NCBI GenBank assembly: GCA_003154775.1
Contig: PMES01000034.1
Coordinates: forward strand, 1 to 45,263
Length of the DNA: 45,263 nucleotides
DNA from: Acidobacteriota bacterium
GTDB taxonomy: Bacteria; Acidobacteriota; Terriglobia; Acidiferrales; UBA7541
Direction of reading: 5' to 3'
Shown here: in pieces, positions 16,751 to 24,819 of the stretch
Numbering within the stretch: position 1 is the first letter of the stretch
Layout of the letters: each line of letters begins with the position of its first letter
Position numbers and translations under genes: made by a program
The notes under the pieces: model-generated
The model's input: only the letters and a program-made list of their open reading frames with translations
What the model was told of the DNA's origin: nothing
Databases searched by the model: none

Positions 16751-18049
16751 TTATAGCCAGCGCGCCAGCAGCGTGCCGGGCTGGATGATGGTGGCGTCGC
16801 GCTCCGGCCCCGTGGAAATCATGCCGATCTCCACCTGCAGAAAATCGGACACAAAGCGCAAGTAATCCAGCGACGCCTTCGGGAGTTTCGCCGCGTCCTG
16901 CACCCCGTAGGTCTTCTCGCACCAGCCGGGCAGCGTCTTGTACACCGGCGTAACGCGTTCATATTCTTCCGCGGAGGCGGGCATTTCCTTCAGCTCCGTG
17001 CCCTTATATTGGTAGCCCACGCCGACTTTGATTTCGCGCTGGGTATCAAATACGTCGAGCTTGGTGATCGCCAGCGTATCTATGCCGTTGATCATCTTCG
17101 CGTAGCGCAATTCCGCCAGGTCCAGCCAGCCGCAGCGCCGCGGACGTCCCGTCACCGCGCCAAATTCCTTGCCGCGCTCGCGCACTTCCTTCGCTTCCAG
17201 GTCCGGCATTTCCGTGGGAAACGGCCCGCCGCCAACGCGCGTCGTGTACGCCTTGGAAACGCCGAGGACATTGCGGATTTTCGTGGGAGGCACGCCCATG
17301 CCCGTGGTGGCGCCCCCGGACGTCGCGCTGGAAGACGTGACGAAAGGATAGGTGCCATGGTCAATGTCCAGCATGGTACCTTGCGCGCCCTCGAAGAGCA
17401 CCGATTTGCCTTCATCCAGCGCGCGGTTGGTCAATTCAGCGGTGTCGCAGATGTAGCTTTTGATCTTCTCGCCCAGCCTCAGCATCTCTTCCACTTCGCT
17501 CGAAAAATCGATGCTCGCGCCGTAGGCCCCTTGCGCGATGCGGTTTTTCTCCGCTACCACGCGCGCCGCCTTTTCGCGGAAGAGTTCCGGCGTCAGCAGG
17601 TCCACCATGCGCAGCCCACGCCGCGCCATTTTGTCCTCATAGGCCGGCCCGATGCCGCGCGAGGTCGTGCCGATCTTGTTGGCGCCGCGCGCCGTTTCCG
17701 CGGCTTTATCAAGTTCGCGGTGATAGGGAAAAATCAGGTGCGCGCGATTGCTGATGTGCAGCCGTCCGGCTACGCTGATCCCGCCTTTGGCCAGCATTTC
17801 GATTTCACCAACAAGCGCCGACGGATCAACCACCACCCCCGGACCGATAATGGCGTGCTGCTTCGGGCGCAGGATACCGCAAGGAATCAACTGCAGCACG
17901 TGACGCTCTTTGCCGATGATTACCGTGTGTCCCGCGTTGTGGCCGCCGGCTACCCGCGCAATGTAATCGAACGAACCCGCCAGGTAATCGACGACCTTGC
18001 CTTTGCCTTCATCGCCCCACTGCGCGCCAACCACTACCACCGATTTCAT
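16751..18049 (-). CDS. purA: Adenylosuccinate synthetase
   Basis: First committed step from IMP to AMP: GTP-dependent joining of aspartate to IMP. The 432-residue sequence has the P-loop-like VGAQWGDEGKGK at its start, GGHNAGHT, the IMP loop GTTSRGIGPAYEDK, FEGAQGTMLDIDHGTYPFVTSS, and TTTGxGxP. ATG at 18049 is preceded by AGGAGA eight bases upstream; the longer in-frame reading to 18121 is not needed. It lies downstream of the restriction-modification operon but is separated by about 290 bases. Confidence 0.96.
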   Translation of the reverse strand: MKSVVVVGAQWGDEGKGKVVDYLAGSFDYIARVAGGHNAGHTVIIGKERHVLQLIPCGILRPKQHAIIGPGVVVDPSALVGEIEMLAKGGISVAGRLHISNRAHLIFPYHRELDKAAETARGANKIGTTSRGIGPAYEDKMARRGLRMVDLLTPELFREKAARVVAEKNRIAQGAYGASIDFSSEVEEMLRLGEKIKSYICDTAELTNRALDEGKSVLFEGAQGTMLDIDHGTYPFVTSSSATSGGATTGMGVPPTKIRNVLGVSKAYTTRVGGGPFPTEMPDLEAKEVRERGKEFGAVTGRPRRCGWLDLAELRYAKMINGIDTLAITKLDVFDTQREIKVGVGYQYKGTELKEMPASAEEYERVTPVYKTLPGWCEKTYGVQDAAKLPKASLDYLRFVSDFLQVEIGMISTGPERDATIIQPGTLLARWL

Positions 18050-18343
18050 GCAAACGTTCTCCTGACCGAAGACCCTGCCGCGCCACACCATTTGCACCAG
18101 CCGCCACAAGACAGTGGTCAATACTGCAAATTACACCTGAAGCACCAATCTGAAATCGTACGATGCCCTCCCGCTGAACGCAAGCTCCAGTCAGCGTCTC
18201 GACTGTCTATGTCGAAGCGCACACAAATGCCCACCACCACACAGCGGAACTCTACGGTATTGAATACCTTGGTTCATTTGGCTAAGCATCATGGTATACA
18301 ACCCATCATTTGCTTCATGACAGAAATACACTGACGCTGGCAT
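18050..18343. other. Intergenic space between restriction gene and purA
   Basis: About 290 bases with no credible gene. The stretch nearer the restriction gene is rich in A and T compared with purA, which marks the edge of the lower-GC block. No attachment-site repeat, tRNA or mobile element end could be seen. A purA promoter is expected here but I could not identify one with confidence. Confidence 0.5.
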
Positions 18344-19189
18344 CTACAAAGTCAGTAATGTCTTCTCAGAAATCTTTGATTCAAGTTGATGAACAATCAT
18401 AACAAGCTCTACTTTGGCGTTAGCCTGCAAACCCAGACACATCGCTACGCCAGCTGCGTCAGTGCTTGAACGTTCCCTCAAGTGAAGCCGAAAGTTAGAG
18501 CCGCGCGGATCGAGCCCGTATGAATGAATGTGCATGGGGTCGCCTAGACGCGCAGGGTTCCGGAGATGGCCGAAGGAAAACTCACCCCGCATATAGTCAA
18601 GAAGGTGATCTTGCACTATCAAGGCAAGATGCTTGTTGAAGTGCTCGAAGGTTTGTATCTTGTGATGAATCTGAACAAGAATTGTCTTCGCAGTCATCTT
18701 CCAGTTCATGCCGAACGATTTTGGGTTGTCAACGTCTTTCCGCCTCACTTTGACGCCCGCGGTTGCCAGAAAGCGCTGGCGATCTGGCCAGACCGTTCCA
18801 GTTGTGTCGAGGGTTTGAAATTCAATGCCGACAAAATCCATGACCTTTCTGTTTTTCGCGGAGACCAAGAAATAATCAACGCTTCCGCCCGGAATCGTGA
18901 TCTCCCCAACAATGTGGAGCTCGTTCCCCGGCTCATGGAGTGTGAGAAGATGAAGGCAATCTGTGAAGACCTGCCGCCGCTCTAGGAGACGGGACGGACA
19001 GATGATGATGTTTTCGTCGCCATATCTGACAGTGCAAGTCCCAATCGCAATGTCAGCTTGGCTCTTTCTGATCTTCCAACACTTTCGGTCAATGTAAGGG
19101 CAGTGTTGCTCGGCCACGATTTCGGCCCAATCCAGTGAAGACTCAGCTACGGCGGGATGACCGAAAAGTTCAACTATTGTCTTTTTCAT
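18344..19189 (-). CDS. NotI-family type II restriction endonuclease
   Basis: A 281-residue protein resembling NotI: ELFGHPA at the N-terminus, four spaced cysteines (Cys30, Cys37, Cys52, Cys64) matching the rubredoxin-like metal knuckle of NotI, then a PD-(D/E)XK core with Asp105 (GGSVDYF) and Glu123-Phe-Gln125 (GIEFQTLD), the same Glu-X-Gln arrangement as NotI. It would cut unmethylated DNA; the target cannot be read from sequence, although NotI itself cuts a GC-only 8-bp site. It is shorter than NotI (383 residues). Its ATG overlaps the methyltransferase stop by 4 bp. Base composition is lower in GC than neighbours, suggesting transfer. Confidence 0.82.
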   Translation of the reverse strand: MKKTIVELFGHPAVAESSLDWAEIVAEQHCPYIDRKCWKIRKSQADIAIGTCTVRYGDENIIICPSRLLERRQVFTDCLHLLTLHEPGNELHIVGEITIPGGSVDYFLVSAKNRKVMDFVGIEFQTLDTTGTVWPDRQRFLATAGVKVRRKDVDNPKSFGMNWKMTAKTILVQIHHKIQTFEHFNKHLALIVQDHLLDYMRGEFSFGHLRNPARLGDPMHIHSYGLDPRGSNFRLHLRERSSTDAAGVAMCLGLQANAKVELVMIVHQLESKISEKTLLTL

Positions 19190-20253
19190 AAGAGGAGGTG
19201 GCAGCGAGCCTTGGCATCCTGTATATAGTCGGGTGCTAAATCGATACCAATCGACTTCCTCTCAAGATGAAAAGCGACGGCCATTGTGGTCCCTGTTCCA
19301 CAGAACGGATCGAGGACAATGCCATCTTTGGGGCAGGTTGCCAGGATGGGAATCTTACAAAGATCCTCGGGATAGGGCGCGTAGTGCCCACCCCTCCCTT
19401 GCGTGTCCTCCGGCATAATATCCCACACGTCCTTTGGCTTGCTGCCATTGGGATCGTACTTGAGAAAATAAAATCCCCTCTCCGCAATCTCCTTAGCTCT
19501 TCCGGATACCCGAGCAGAGTCTGAATGTGTGGTACGCTGCTGCCCCTTGATGATCATCCTGAAATCAGAAAGTCGTCCCATCCTCACGTCGTTTAAAATG
19601 TCTTCTAACGCCGAAAAAGCAGCCTTCTTCTGATTGTCGTTCAGCACGGTCGAAAGCTCTATTTGTCGCTTGTAGCGCACCCCCGACACACCAGTCGCTG
19701 AGATGACTGAACCATTTTCGACTCTCGCTTTCTGCGGCGTAGAACGAATGGCGTCTACATTATAGTAATACCTTGTCTGTTTAACGAAGTGGAATACATG
19801 TTCGTAGACATTCCGGAGCTTGTCACTTGCATTGTCCGGGCCGCCCTTCACCTTATGCCAGATGACACTGTTCCGCAGAATCCAACCCTGCCGATCAGTC
19901 ATTTCAATTGCAACACGCCAGGGAATACCAACAAGATTCTTACTTTGATAGCTATCGCCTATATTCAACCAAAAAGATCCTTCGGGCTTCAGTACGCGCT
20001 TCACTTCTGCCGTGATTGCGCATAGATGTTCGACGTAATTGCGCCAATCCGATTCTAGGCCAATGCCCTCCTCCGAATACTGCCGGTGCCCCCAATAAGG
20101 TGGTGAGGTCATGCAGAAATCAATCACGCTGCTAGGAAAAAACTTGAGAACGTGAGCAGAATCACCGTGCAAGAAGAGTGGACGAACAGAGTCACCCGAA
20201 AGGTAATCGGCGATTTCGTGCCACCTCAGCTGTGTTTGTGTGGCTACTGACAT
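19186..20253 (-). CDS. Beta-class DNA methyltransferase of the NotI-type system
   Basis: A 355-residue SAM-dependent amino-methyltransferase with motif IV first (TSPPYWG, residues 49-55) and motif I last (DPFCGTGTT, from residue 315), the beta-class order. The TSPPY form is typical of N4-cytosine enzymes, so cytosine protection is likely but not proven. A variable region of about 150 residues between them holds the target recognition domain. It is the first gene of the operon, so methylation is made before the nuclease, which begins within its stop codon. Low-GC relative to the surrounding genes. Confidence 0.9.
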   Translation of the reverse strand: MSVATQTQLRWHEIADYLSGDSVRPLFLHGDSAHVLKFFPSSVIDFCMTSPPYWGHRQYSEEGIGLESDWRNYVEHLCAITAEVKRVLKPEGSFWLNIGDSYQSKNLVGIPWRVAIEMTDRQGWILRNSVIWHKVKGGPDNASDKLRNVYEHVFHFVKQTRYYYNVDAIRSTPQKARVENGSVISATGVSGVRYKRQIELSTVLNDNQKKAAFSALEDILNDVRMGRLSDFRMIIKGQQRTTHSDSARVSGRAKEIAERGFYFLKYDPNGSKPKDVWDIMPEDTQGRGGHYAPYPEDLCKIPILATCPKDGIVLDPFCGTGTTMAVAFHLERKSIGIDLAPDYIQDAKARCHLLL

Positions 20254-20262
20254 TAAGAGTTC

Positions 20263-20301
20263 TTGAAGTTTGAGATTACTTCAACGTGGCCAAGCAAGCA
20301 A
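20263..20301 (-). promoter_or_regulatory. Restriction-modification promoter with overlapping palindrome (operator?)
   Basis: On the minus strand TTGCTT (20296-20301) and TAATCT (20273-20278) are spaced by 17 bases and point at the methyltransferase start at 20253. A perfect inverted repeat, TTGAAG-N10-CTTCAA (20263-20284), encloses the -10 box. Such placement is typical of a repressor operator. No controller (C) gene is present, so the methyltransferase or a host protein would have to bind. Confidence 0.5.
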
Positions 20302-20493
20302 CTCAGCCCTCCAGCTTGCACCGGTTGGCAACTCGAACTTCGGCTGTCCTCGCAAAGTACCATTGGCGCTTTTGCAGCGCTTCTCGCCTGTTTCCTTGCA
20401 TCCCGGCGCGCCCTCCGTTAGCGTCAGAGTGATGGGGTGCCTCCCCCCTCCACAACGCGATAGGCAGCTCAAAGTCTTCAAAGGGAGAGTGTC

Positions 20494-21288
20494 TTGACGA
20501 CTCCAATCATTACCCTGACGACCGACTACGGCACCAACGACCATCTTGTGGGCGTGCTCAAAGGCGTCATTCTGAAAATCAATCCGGACGCGCAGATCAT
20601 CGATATCACCCATCAGGTCACCGCATTCGACCTGCTCGACGGCGCGCTGTCCATCGCCTTCGCGTATTCCTACTTTCCGCCGCGCAGCATCCACGTAGTA
20701 ATCGTGGATCCCGGCGTGGGTACGGAACGCCGCCCCATACTCGTCAGCGGGCAGAATCACTATTTCATTGCGCCGGATAATGGCGTGCTCTCCGGCGTTT
20801 ACGAAAAGGAGCACCCCGTTGTGGTTCGGCATATCACTTCCGAACACTATTTTCTGCAGCCGGTGAGCAAGACCTTTCATGGCCGCGATGTTTTCGCTCC
20901 CGTTGCCGCGTGGCTTTCTAAAAACTGGCAGCCCGCCAGCATGGGCGAGGAGATTGCCGACTTCAGGCGATTCGCCATGCCCAAGCCGAAGGAAGCCGAC
21001 GGCCTGCTGAAGGGCGTGGTGCTGAAGGTGGATGCCTTTGGCAATTTGATTACGAATTTCCGCGTGGATGATTTGCCCGCCGATGCGCTGGAAAAGGGCG
21101 AAGTGCGGCTGCAAATCGGCAGCCATCCCGTCACCAAGTTCGTGCCGACCTTTGCGCACGGCGCGGCTGGCGAAGCGGTCGCCTACATCGGCTCTAGCGG
21201 CTTCCTGGAAGTCGCCATGAACAAAGGCAGTGCCGCCCGCACACTGGGCCTCGGCCGCGGCACACCCGTCCTGCTCACCAAAAGCTAG
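20494..21288 (+). CDS. SAM hydroxide adenosyltransferase (DUF62 family)
   Basis: A 264-residue enzyme of the duf62/fluorinase-like superfamily, which splits S-adenosylmethionine to adenosine and methionine using hydroxide. Characteristic parts: TDYGTNDHLVGVLKGV, IVDPGVGTERRPI, APDNGVL, TFHGRDVFAP, and the C-terminal DAFGNLITN and GSSGFLEVAMNKGSA. TTG at 20494 has AAGGGAGAG a few bases upstream. No halide-specific loop typical of the longer fluorinases is obvious, so the hydroxide version is preferred. Transcribed away from the restriction system. Confidence 0.88.
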   Translation: MTTPIITLTTDYGTNDHLVGVLKGVILKINPDAQIIDITHQVTAFDLLDGALSIAFAYSYFPPRSIHVVIVDPGVGTERRPILVSGQNHYFIAPDNGVLSGVYEKEHPVVVRHITSEHYFLQPVSKTFHGRDVFAPVAAWLSKNWQPASMGEEIADFRRFAMPKPKEADGLLKGVVLKVDAFGNLITNFRVDDLPADALEKGEVRLQIGSHPVTKFVPTFAHGAAGEAVAYIGSSGFLEVAMNKGSAARTLGLGRGTPVLLTKS

Positions 21289-21321
21289 CCCGAATTTCGC
21301 TTAAGAATTTCGTCCCCCGTA

Positions 21322-21354
21322 GGGGTCCAGCATGCTGGACCCCATCTCGGCAAC
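21322..21354. repeat. 22-bp perfect palindrome joined to the 21-bp repeat
   Basis: GGGGTCCAGCA at 21322-21332 is followed by its exact complement to 21343, a perfect palindrome with no loop. Its right arm runs into the 21-bp sequence also found at 20-40. It lies between convergent genes (SAM adenosyltransferase and dppC) and could stop or protect both transcripts, though no long T-run follows. Confidence 0.7.
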
Positions 21355-21390
21355 ACGTAAGCGCCTGCGGCCTTTCTCTCCAGCGCCGGT

Positions 21391-21405
21391 GAAAAATCCG
21401 CCCTA
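21391..21405 (-). repeat. TAGGGCGGATTTTTC repeat starting at the dppC stop
   Basis: Read on the minus strand, the 15 bases TAGGGCGGATTTTTC begin with the dppC stop codon. The identical 15 bases begin with the lysA stop codon at 31405-31419. The repeat therefore supplies the stop codon of two unrelated genes. Confidence 0.75.
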
Positions 21406-22272
21406 CCGGCTCTGTTCCACCGCACCCATCTGCGAGCGCGTGCGCGGGTCCAGCCAATCCCTCCACGCATCGCCAAGCAAATTGAACGCGAGCACCGCCA
21501 GGACAACCGCCAGCGCGGGGAAGACCACCATGTGCGGCGCGTCAAATAAATGGTTTCGCGCGTCGCTCAGCATCGCGCCCCAACTGGGAATCGGCGCGAG
21601 CACGCCCAAACCCAAAAAGCTGAGTGTCGCCTCCGCCAGAATCGCTCCGGCCATCCCGATGGTGGCCTGCACCAGCACCGGTTGAATCATGTTCGGCAAT
21701 AGATGCCGAATCATAATGCGCAGTGGAGAAGCGCCCAGCGACCTCGCCGCCAGCACGAATTCGAGCTCTTTGGTCTTCAGCACTTGTGCGCGCGCCAACC
21801 GGGCGTAGCCCGCCCAGCCGGTAATGATCAGTGCCAGAATCACTTTGCCGATGCCCGGGCCGAAAAACGCCGCGAAGGCAATCGCCAGCAGCACCCCGGG
21901 AAACGAAAGAAACGCGTTGATCAGCAGCAGGTTTACGATGCGGTCAAAAACTCCGCCGCTATACCCGGCCAGCAGGCCCAGCGTCAAGCCAATCGAGCCG
22001 CAGCCCAGCACCACGCAAATGGAAACGAACAGCGACACGCGCGCGCCGTACAGAATGCGTGTGAGGATGTCGCGGCCCAGTTCGTCCGTGCCCATCCAGT
22101 GAGAGAGCGACGGCCCTTGCAGCCGCACGGCCAGATTTTGTGCGGCTGGCTTCGCGGGCGAAATCCAGGGGGCCAGCAGCGCCAGCAGCACCAGCAGGCA
22201 CACAATCGCGAAGCCGATGCGCGCCAGCAGGCTCTGCCGCAGGAATGCCCGCAATGGCTCGCCGGATTTCAT
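21403..22272 (-). CDS. dppC: ABC transporter permease, DppC/OppC type
   Basis: A 289-residue inner-membrane permease for peptides or related solutes. It has an N-terminal helix, a periplasmic segment with MGTDELGRDILTRILYGARVSL (the DppC/OppC N-terminal signature, about residues 53-75), and the EAA loop (KTKELEFVLAARSLGASPLRIMIRHLLPN region) that contacts the ATPase. It starts inside the dppB stop codon (ATGA). No binding protein or ATPase gene is nearby, so the substrate is unknown. Its stop lies on a dispersed repeat. Confidence 0.9.
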   Translation of the reverse strand: MKSGEPLRAFLRQSLLARIGFAIVCLLVLLALLAPWISPAKPAAQNLAVRLQGPSLSHWMGTDELGRDILTRILYGARVSLFVSICVVLGCGSIGLTLGLLAGYSGGVFDRIVNLLLINAFLSFPGVLLAIAFAAFFGPGIGKVILALIITGWAGYARLARAQVLKTKELEFVLAARSLGASPLRIMIRHLLPNMIQPVLVQATIGMAGAILAEATLSFLGLGVLAPIPSWGAMLSDARNHLFDAPHMVVFPALAVVLAVLAFNLLGDAWRDWLDPRTRSQMGAVEQSR

Positions 22273-23189
22273 GACAGCCGCACCCGCGGATCGATCAGCG
22301 AATAGAGAAAATCGGTCAACAGGTTGACCAGCACATAGGAAAGCGCGATCACTAGAATGCAGCCCTGCAACAGCGGATAGTCGCGCGCGGAGATGGCTTG
22401 CACGGTCAGCCGCCCGATGCCCGGCCAGGAAAAAATGGTTTCCGTGACAATCGCTCCCGCCAGCAGAGTTCCGAACTGCAATCCGATGATGGTGGTGATG
22501 GGAATGAGCGCGTTGCGCAGCGCGTGCCGCACGAGTACTGCCGATGTCCGCAGGCCCTTCGCGCGCGCGGTTCGCACGTAATCGCTGGAAAGTTCCTCCA
22601 GCATCGCCCCGCGTACCATGCGCGTCAAAATTGCGGCCAGCGCCGCGCCCAGCGTCACCGCCGGCAGGATGTAGTTCAATGCCCCGCCCCGCCCGGAAAC
22701 GGGCAGCCACCCCAATTCAATCGAAAACAGCGCGATCAGCAGCGGCCCCAGCGCCAGGTTGGGCACCGCCAGCCCAAACAATGTCAGCACGCCAACGGCG
22801 CGGTCCGCCGCTGTCCCCCTGCGGTGCGCCGCCAGCACGCCCGCGGGAATCGCAATCGCCATGCACACCAGCAACGCCAGCAGCGCAAGCTGCAGCGTGG
22901 CCGGATAACGCTCGAAAATCACTCGGCGCACCGGCGCCTGGAATTTGAACGATTGCCCGAAATCGCCGCGCGCCACCTGCCAAAGATATTTTCCGTACTG
23001 GACGATCAGTGGCCGGTCAAGGCCAAGTGTGTGCCGCAATTCCGCCGCTTGTCCCGGCGCGGCGCTCTCCCCCAGCATCTGCTCCACGGGGTCGCCCGGC
23101 ACGATGTGGATCAGCAGGAAGACCATCGTCAGCACCAGCCATAGGGCCGGCAAGGTCAACAGGAAGCGGTGTAAGAAGTAGCGCGCCAT
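22269..23189 (-). CDS. dppB: ABC transporter permease, DppB/OppB type
   Basis: A 306-residue permease, partner of DppC. N-terminal helix (MARYFLHRFLLTLPALWLVLT part), IHIVPGDPVEQMLG signature of the DppB family, six hydrophobic segments, and an EAA loop (SSDYVRTARAKGLRTSAVLVRHALRNALIP region). It begins 12 bases after the CBS-domain gene ends, so the three may form one transcript. Nickel or peptide transport are both possible for this family; sequence alone does not decide. Confidence 0.9.
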   Translation of the reverse strand: MARYFLHRFLLTLPALWLVLTMVFLLIHIVPGDPVEQMLGESAAPGQAAELRHTLGLDRPLIVQYGKYLWQVARGDFGQSFKFQAPVRRVIFERYPATLQLALLALLVCMAIAIPAGVLAAHRRGTAADRAVGVLTLFGLAVPNLALGPLLIALFSIELGWLPVSGRGGALNYILPAVTLGAALAAILTRMVRGAMLEELSSDYVRTARAKGLRTSAVLVRHALRNALIPITTIIGLQFGTLLAGAIVTETIFSWPGIGRLTVQAISARDYPLLQGCILVIALSYVLVNLLTDFLYSLIDPRVRLS

Positions 23190-23201
23190 TCGCCCGGAAA
23201 C

Positions 23202-24605
23202 TCAGTGCTCCTTTTTTGCGGCTTTTGCTTTTGGGGACTCCACCGCCGCACCTGTTTCACTCTCCGGCTCTTTCTCCGCCGGGCGCAGCCGCTGTATTTT
23301 CACACGCGCCACGCGCCGCCCATCCATCTCAACCACGGAGAAGCGGTAGCCGCCGAACTCAAAGCTCTCGCCGCCGCGCGGGATGAACCCCAATTGGTCC
23401 ATCACAAAACCGCCCACCGTCGCATACGCCGGATCCTCCGGCAATGAGATGTTGTACTGCGTATCGAGGTCCCGCACATTCAGCGCCGCGTCAAACACCA
23501 CCGCGCCATCGGCAAGCGTCAGCGGCCGCTCCACCACATCGAACTCATCGTGAATTTCGCCCACGAGTTGTTCCAGCAGGTCTTCCTTCGTGACCAGGCC
23601 CAGAATGCTGCCAAACTCGTCCACCACCATCGCGATGCCCACACGCCGCGCTCGCAATTCCAGCAGCAATTCGCTGGCCGGCTTCGTCTCCGGCACAATC
23701 AGCACTTCCCTCAGCACCCGCCGCAAATCAAACGGCGGCGCCGGGGGCAGGTTTTCCTCCAGGCGGCGCTCGCGATCCAGCAAGACCCACATCATGTCCT
23801 TGATGTGTACGAACCCCAGCACGTGATCTTCGGTATCGCGATAAACCGGAATCCGCGAGCGCTGCGTCGTGGCGAACACGCGCATCACTTCGTCCAGCGT
23901 GGCTTCCACGGGAAGTGTGTGCATATCCGGCCGCGACACCATGATTTCCCGCACCTGCAGTTGGCTTAAATCAATCGCGCTGAGAATGAATTTCTCTTGC
24001 CCGGGCGCCAGCAATCCGCGTTCGCGCGCCTGCTGAATCTGAATCTGCAGTTCCTCCGTGGAATGCGCAACGCCGTGGCCCGTCGGCGCGGCCACACCCA
24101 GCGCTTTTACGACCGCACCTGAAATGCCATCCAGAAGATCAATCGCCCAGCGAAATGTATTCAGGAACCACTGGAAGGGCCGCGCCACCATTAACGCGAC
24201 GCGCCCGGCACGCGCCAGGCTGATGCTCTTCGGCACCAACTCGCCAAACACCACATGGATTGCACTAAGGAAAAGGAAGGCGATGGTCAGCGCGACACCG
24301 TGCACCAGCAGGAGCATGCGCACACTGCCTTCCGCCGGCATCACCTGCTGCACCAGTTTCGCCAGCGTCATTTCGCCCAGCGCGCCAATCGCCAGGCTGC
24401 TGAGGGTGATGCCCACTTGCACGCCGGAAACCACGCGGTGCAAGTCGCTCAGCAAGTGTTCGACGATGCGTGCCTGCGCATTGCCCTTGGCCACCAATTG
24501 CCGCACACGCGATACCCGGACCGTCACCAGCGAAAATTCCACCGCGGCGAAAAAGCCGTTCAACGCCACCAGCACGAACACGCCAATCAGCCGCACCAGG
24601 AACAT
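23202..24605 (-). CDS. CorC/HlyC-type CBS-domain membrane protein
   Basis: A 467-residue protein with domains in the order DUF21/CNNM membrane domain (about 1-190, with the NGFFAAVEFSLVTVR start and FGELVPKSISL motif), two CBS domains (about 210-345) and a C-terminal CorC/HlyC domain (about 355-440), then a charged tail. Family members bind adenine nucleotides with the CBS pair and are linked to magnesium/cobalt efflux; 'hemolysin' names are historical. ATG at 24605. Divergent from the acylase gene. Confidence 0.9.
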   Translation of the reverse strand: MFLVRLIGVFVLVALNGFFAAVEFSLVTVRVSRVRQLVAKGNAQARIVEHLLSDLHRVVSGVQVGITLSSLAIGALGEMTLAKLVQQVMPAEGSVRMLLLVHGVALTIAFLFLSAIHVVFGELVPKSISLARAGRVALMVARPFQWFLNTFRWAIDLLDGISGAVVKALGVAAPTGHGVAHSTEELQIQIQQARERGLLAPGQEKFILSAIDLSQLQVREIMVSRPDMHTLPVEATLDEVMRVFATTQRSRIPVYRDTEDHVLGFVHIKDMMWVLLDRERRLEENLPPAPPFDLRRVLREVLIVPETKPASELLLELRARRVGIAMVVDEFGSILGLVTKEDLLEQLVGEIHDEFDVVERPLTLADGAVVFDAALNVRDLDTQYNISLPEDPAYATVGGFVMDQLGFIPRGGESFEFGGYRFSVVEMDGRRVARVKIQRLRPAEKEPESETGAAVESPKAKAAKKEH

Positions 24606-24760
24606 TCGCTTGCGAACTCCCCAGCCGCATTGTAGCAGCAGCTATCCTGCCCGTGGGGCCGGCGTCAAAAGGAGTTGCCTCGGCTACGATTTTACGGGCG
24701 AAGCATCCTCAATCGCCGTTACCAGGGCTGCATCAGCACGCGATTCATCTTTTCGCCAGG

Positions 24761-24789
24761 TTGCGCACGTTTCCCGGCTCCACTAAACT
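24761..24789 (+). promoter_or_regulatory. Predicted promoter of the acylase gene
   Basis: TTGCGC (24761-24766) and TAAACT (24784-24789) are 17 bases apart on the plus strand. Transcription would start near 24796, leaving room for GAGGTGG and a TTG start at 24820, but very little for the alternative GTG at 24808. Confidence 0.45.
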
Positions 24790-24819
24790 TAATTCCTCAG
24801 CTTTGAGGTGGAATTCGAC

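Noticed and set aside
18344-21288. Defence island combining the restriction system with the SAM-cleaving enzyme
   Set aside because: The DUF62 enzyme is a widespread housekeeping-type family, has ordinary high GC content, is transcribed away from the R-M operon, and differs from phage SAM hydrolases. Adjacency alone does not support a joint system.
22269-24605. CBS-domain protein as the missing ATPase partner of dppBC
   Set aside because: It has no Walker A/B or ABC signature. Only proximity links it to the permeases.
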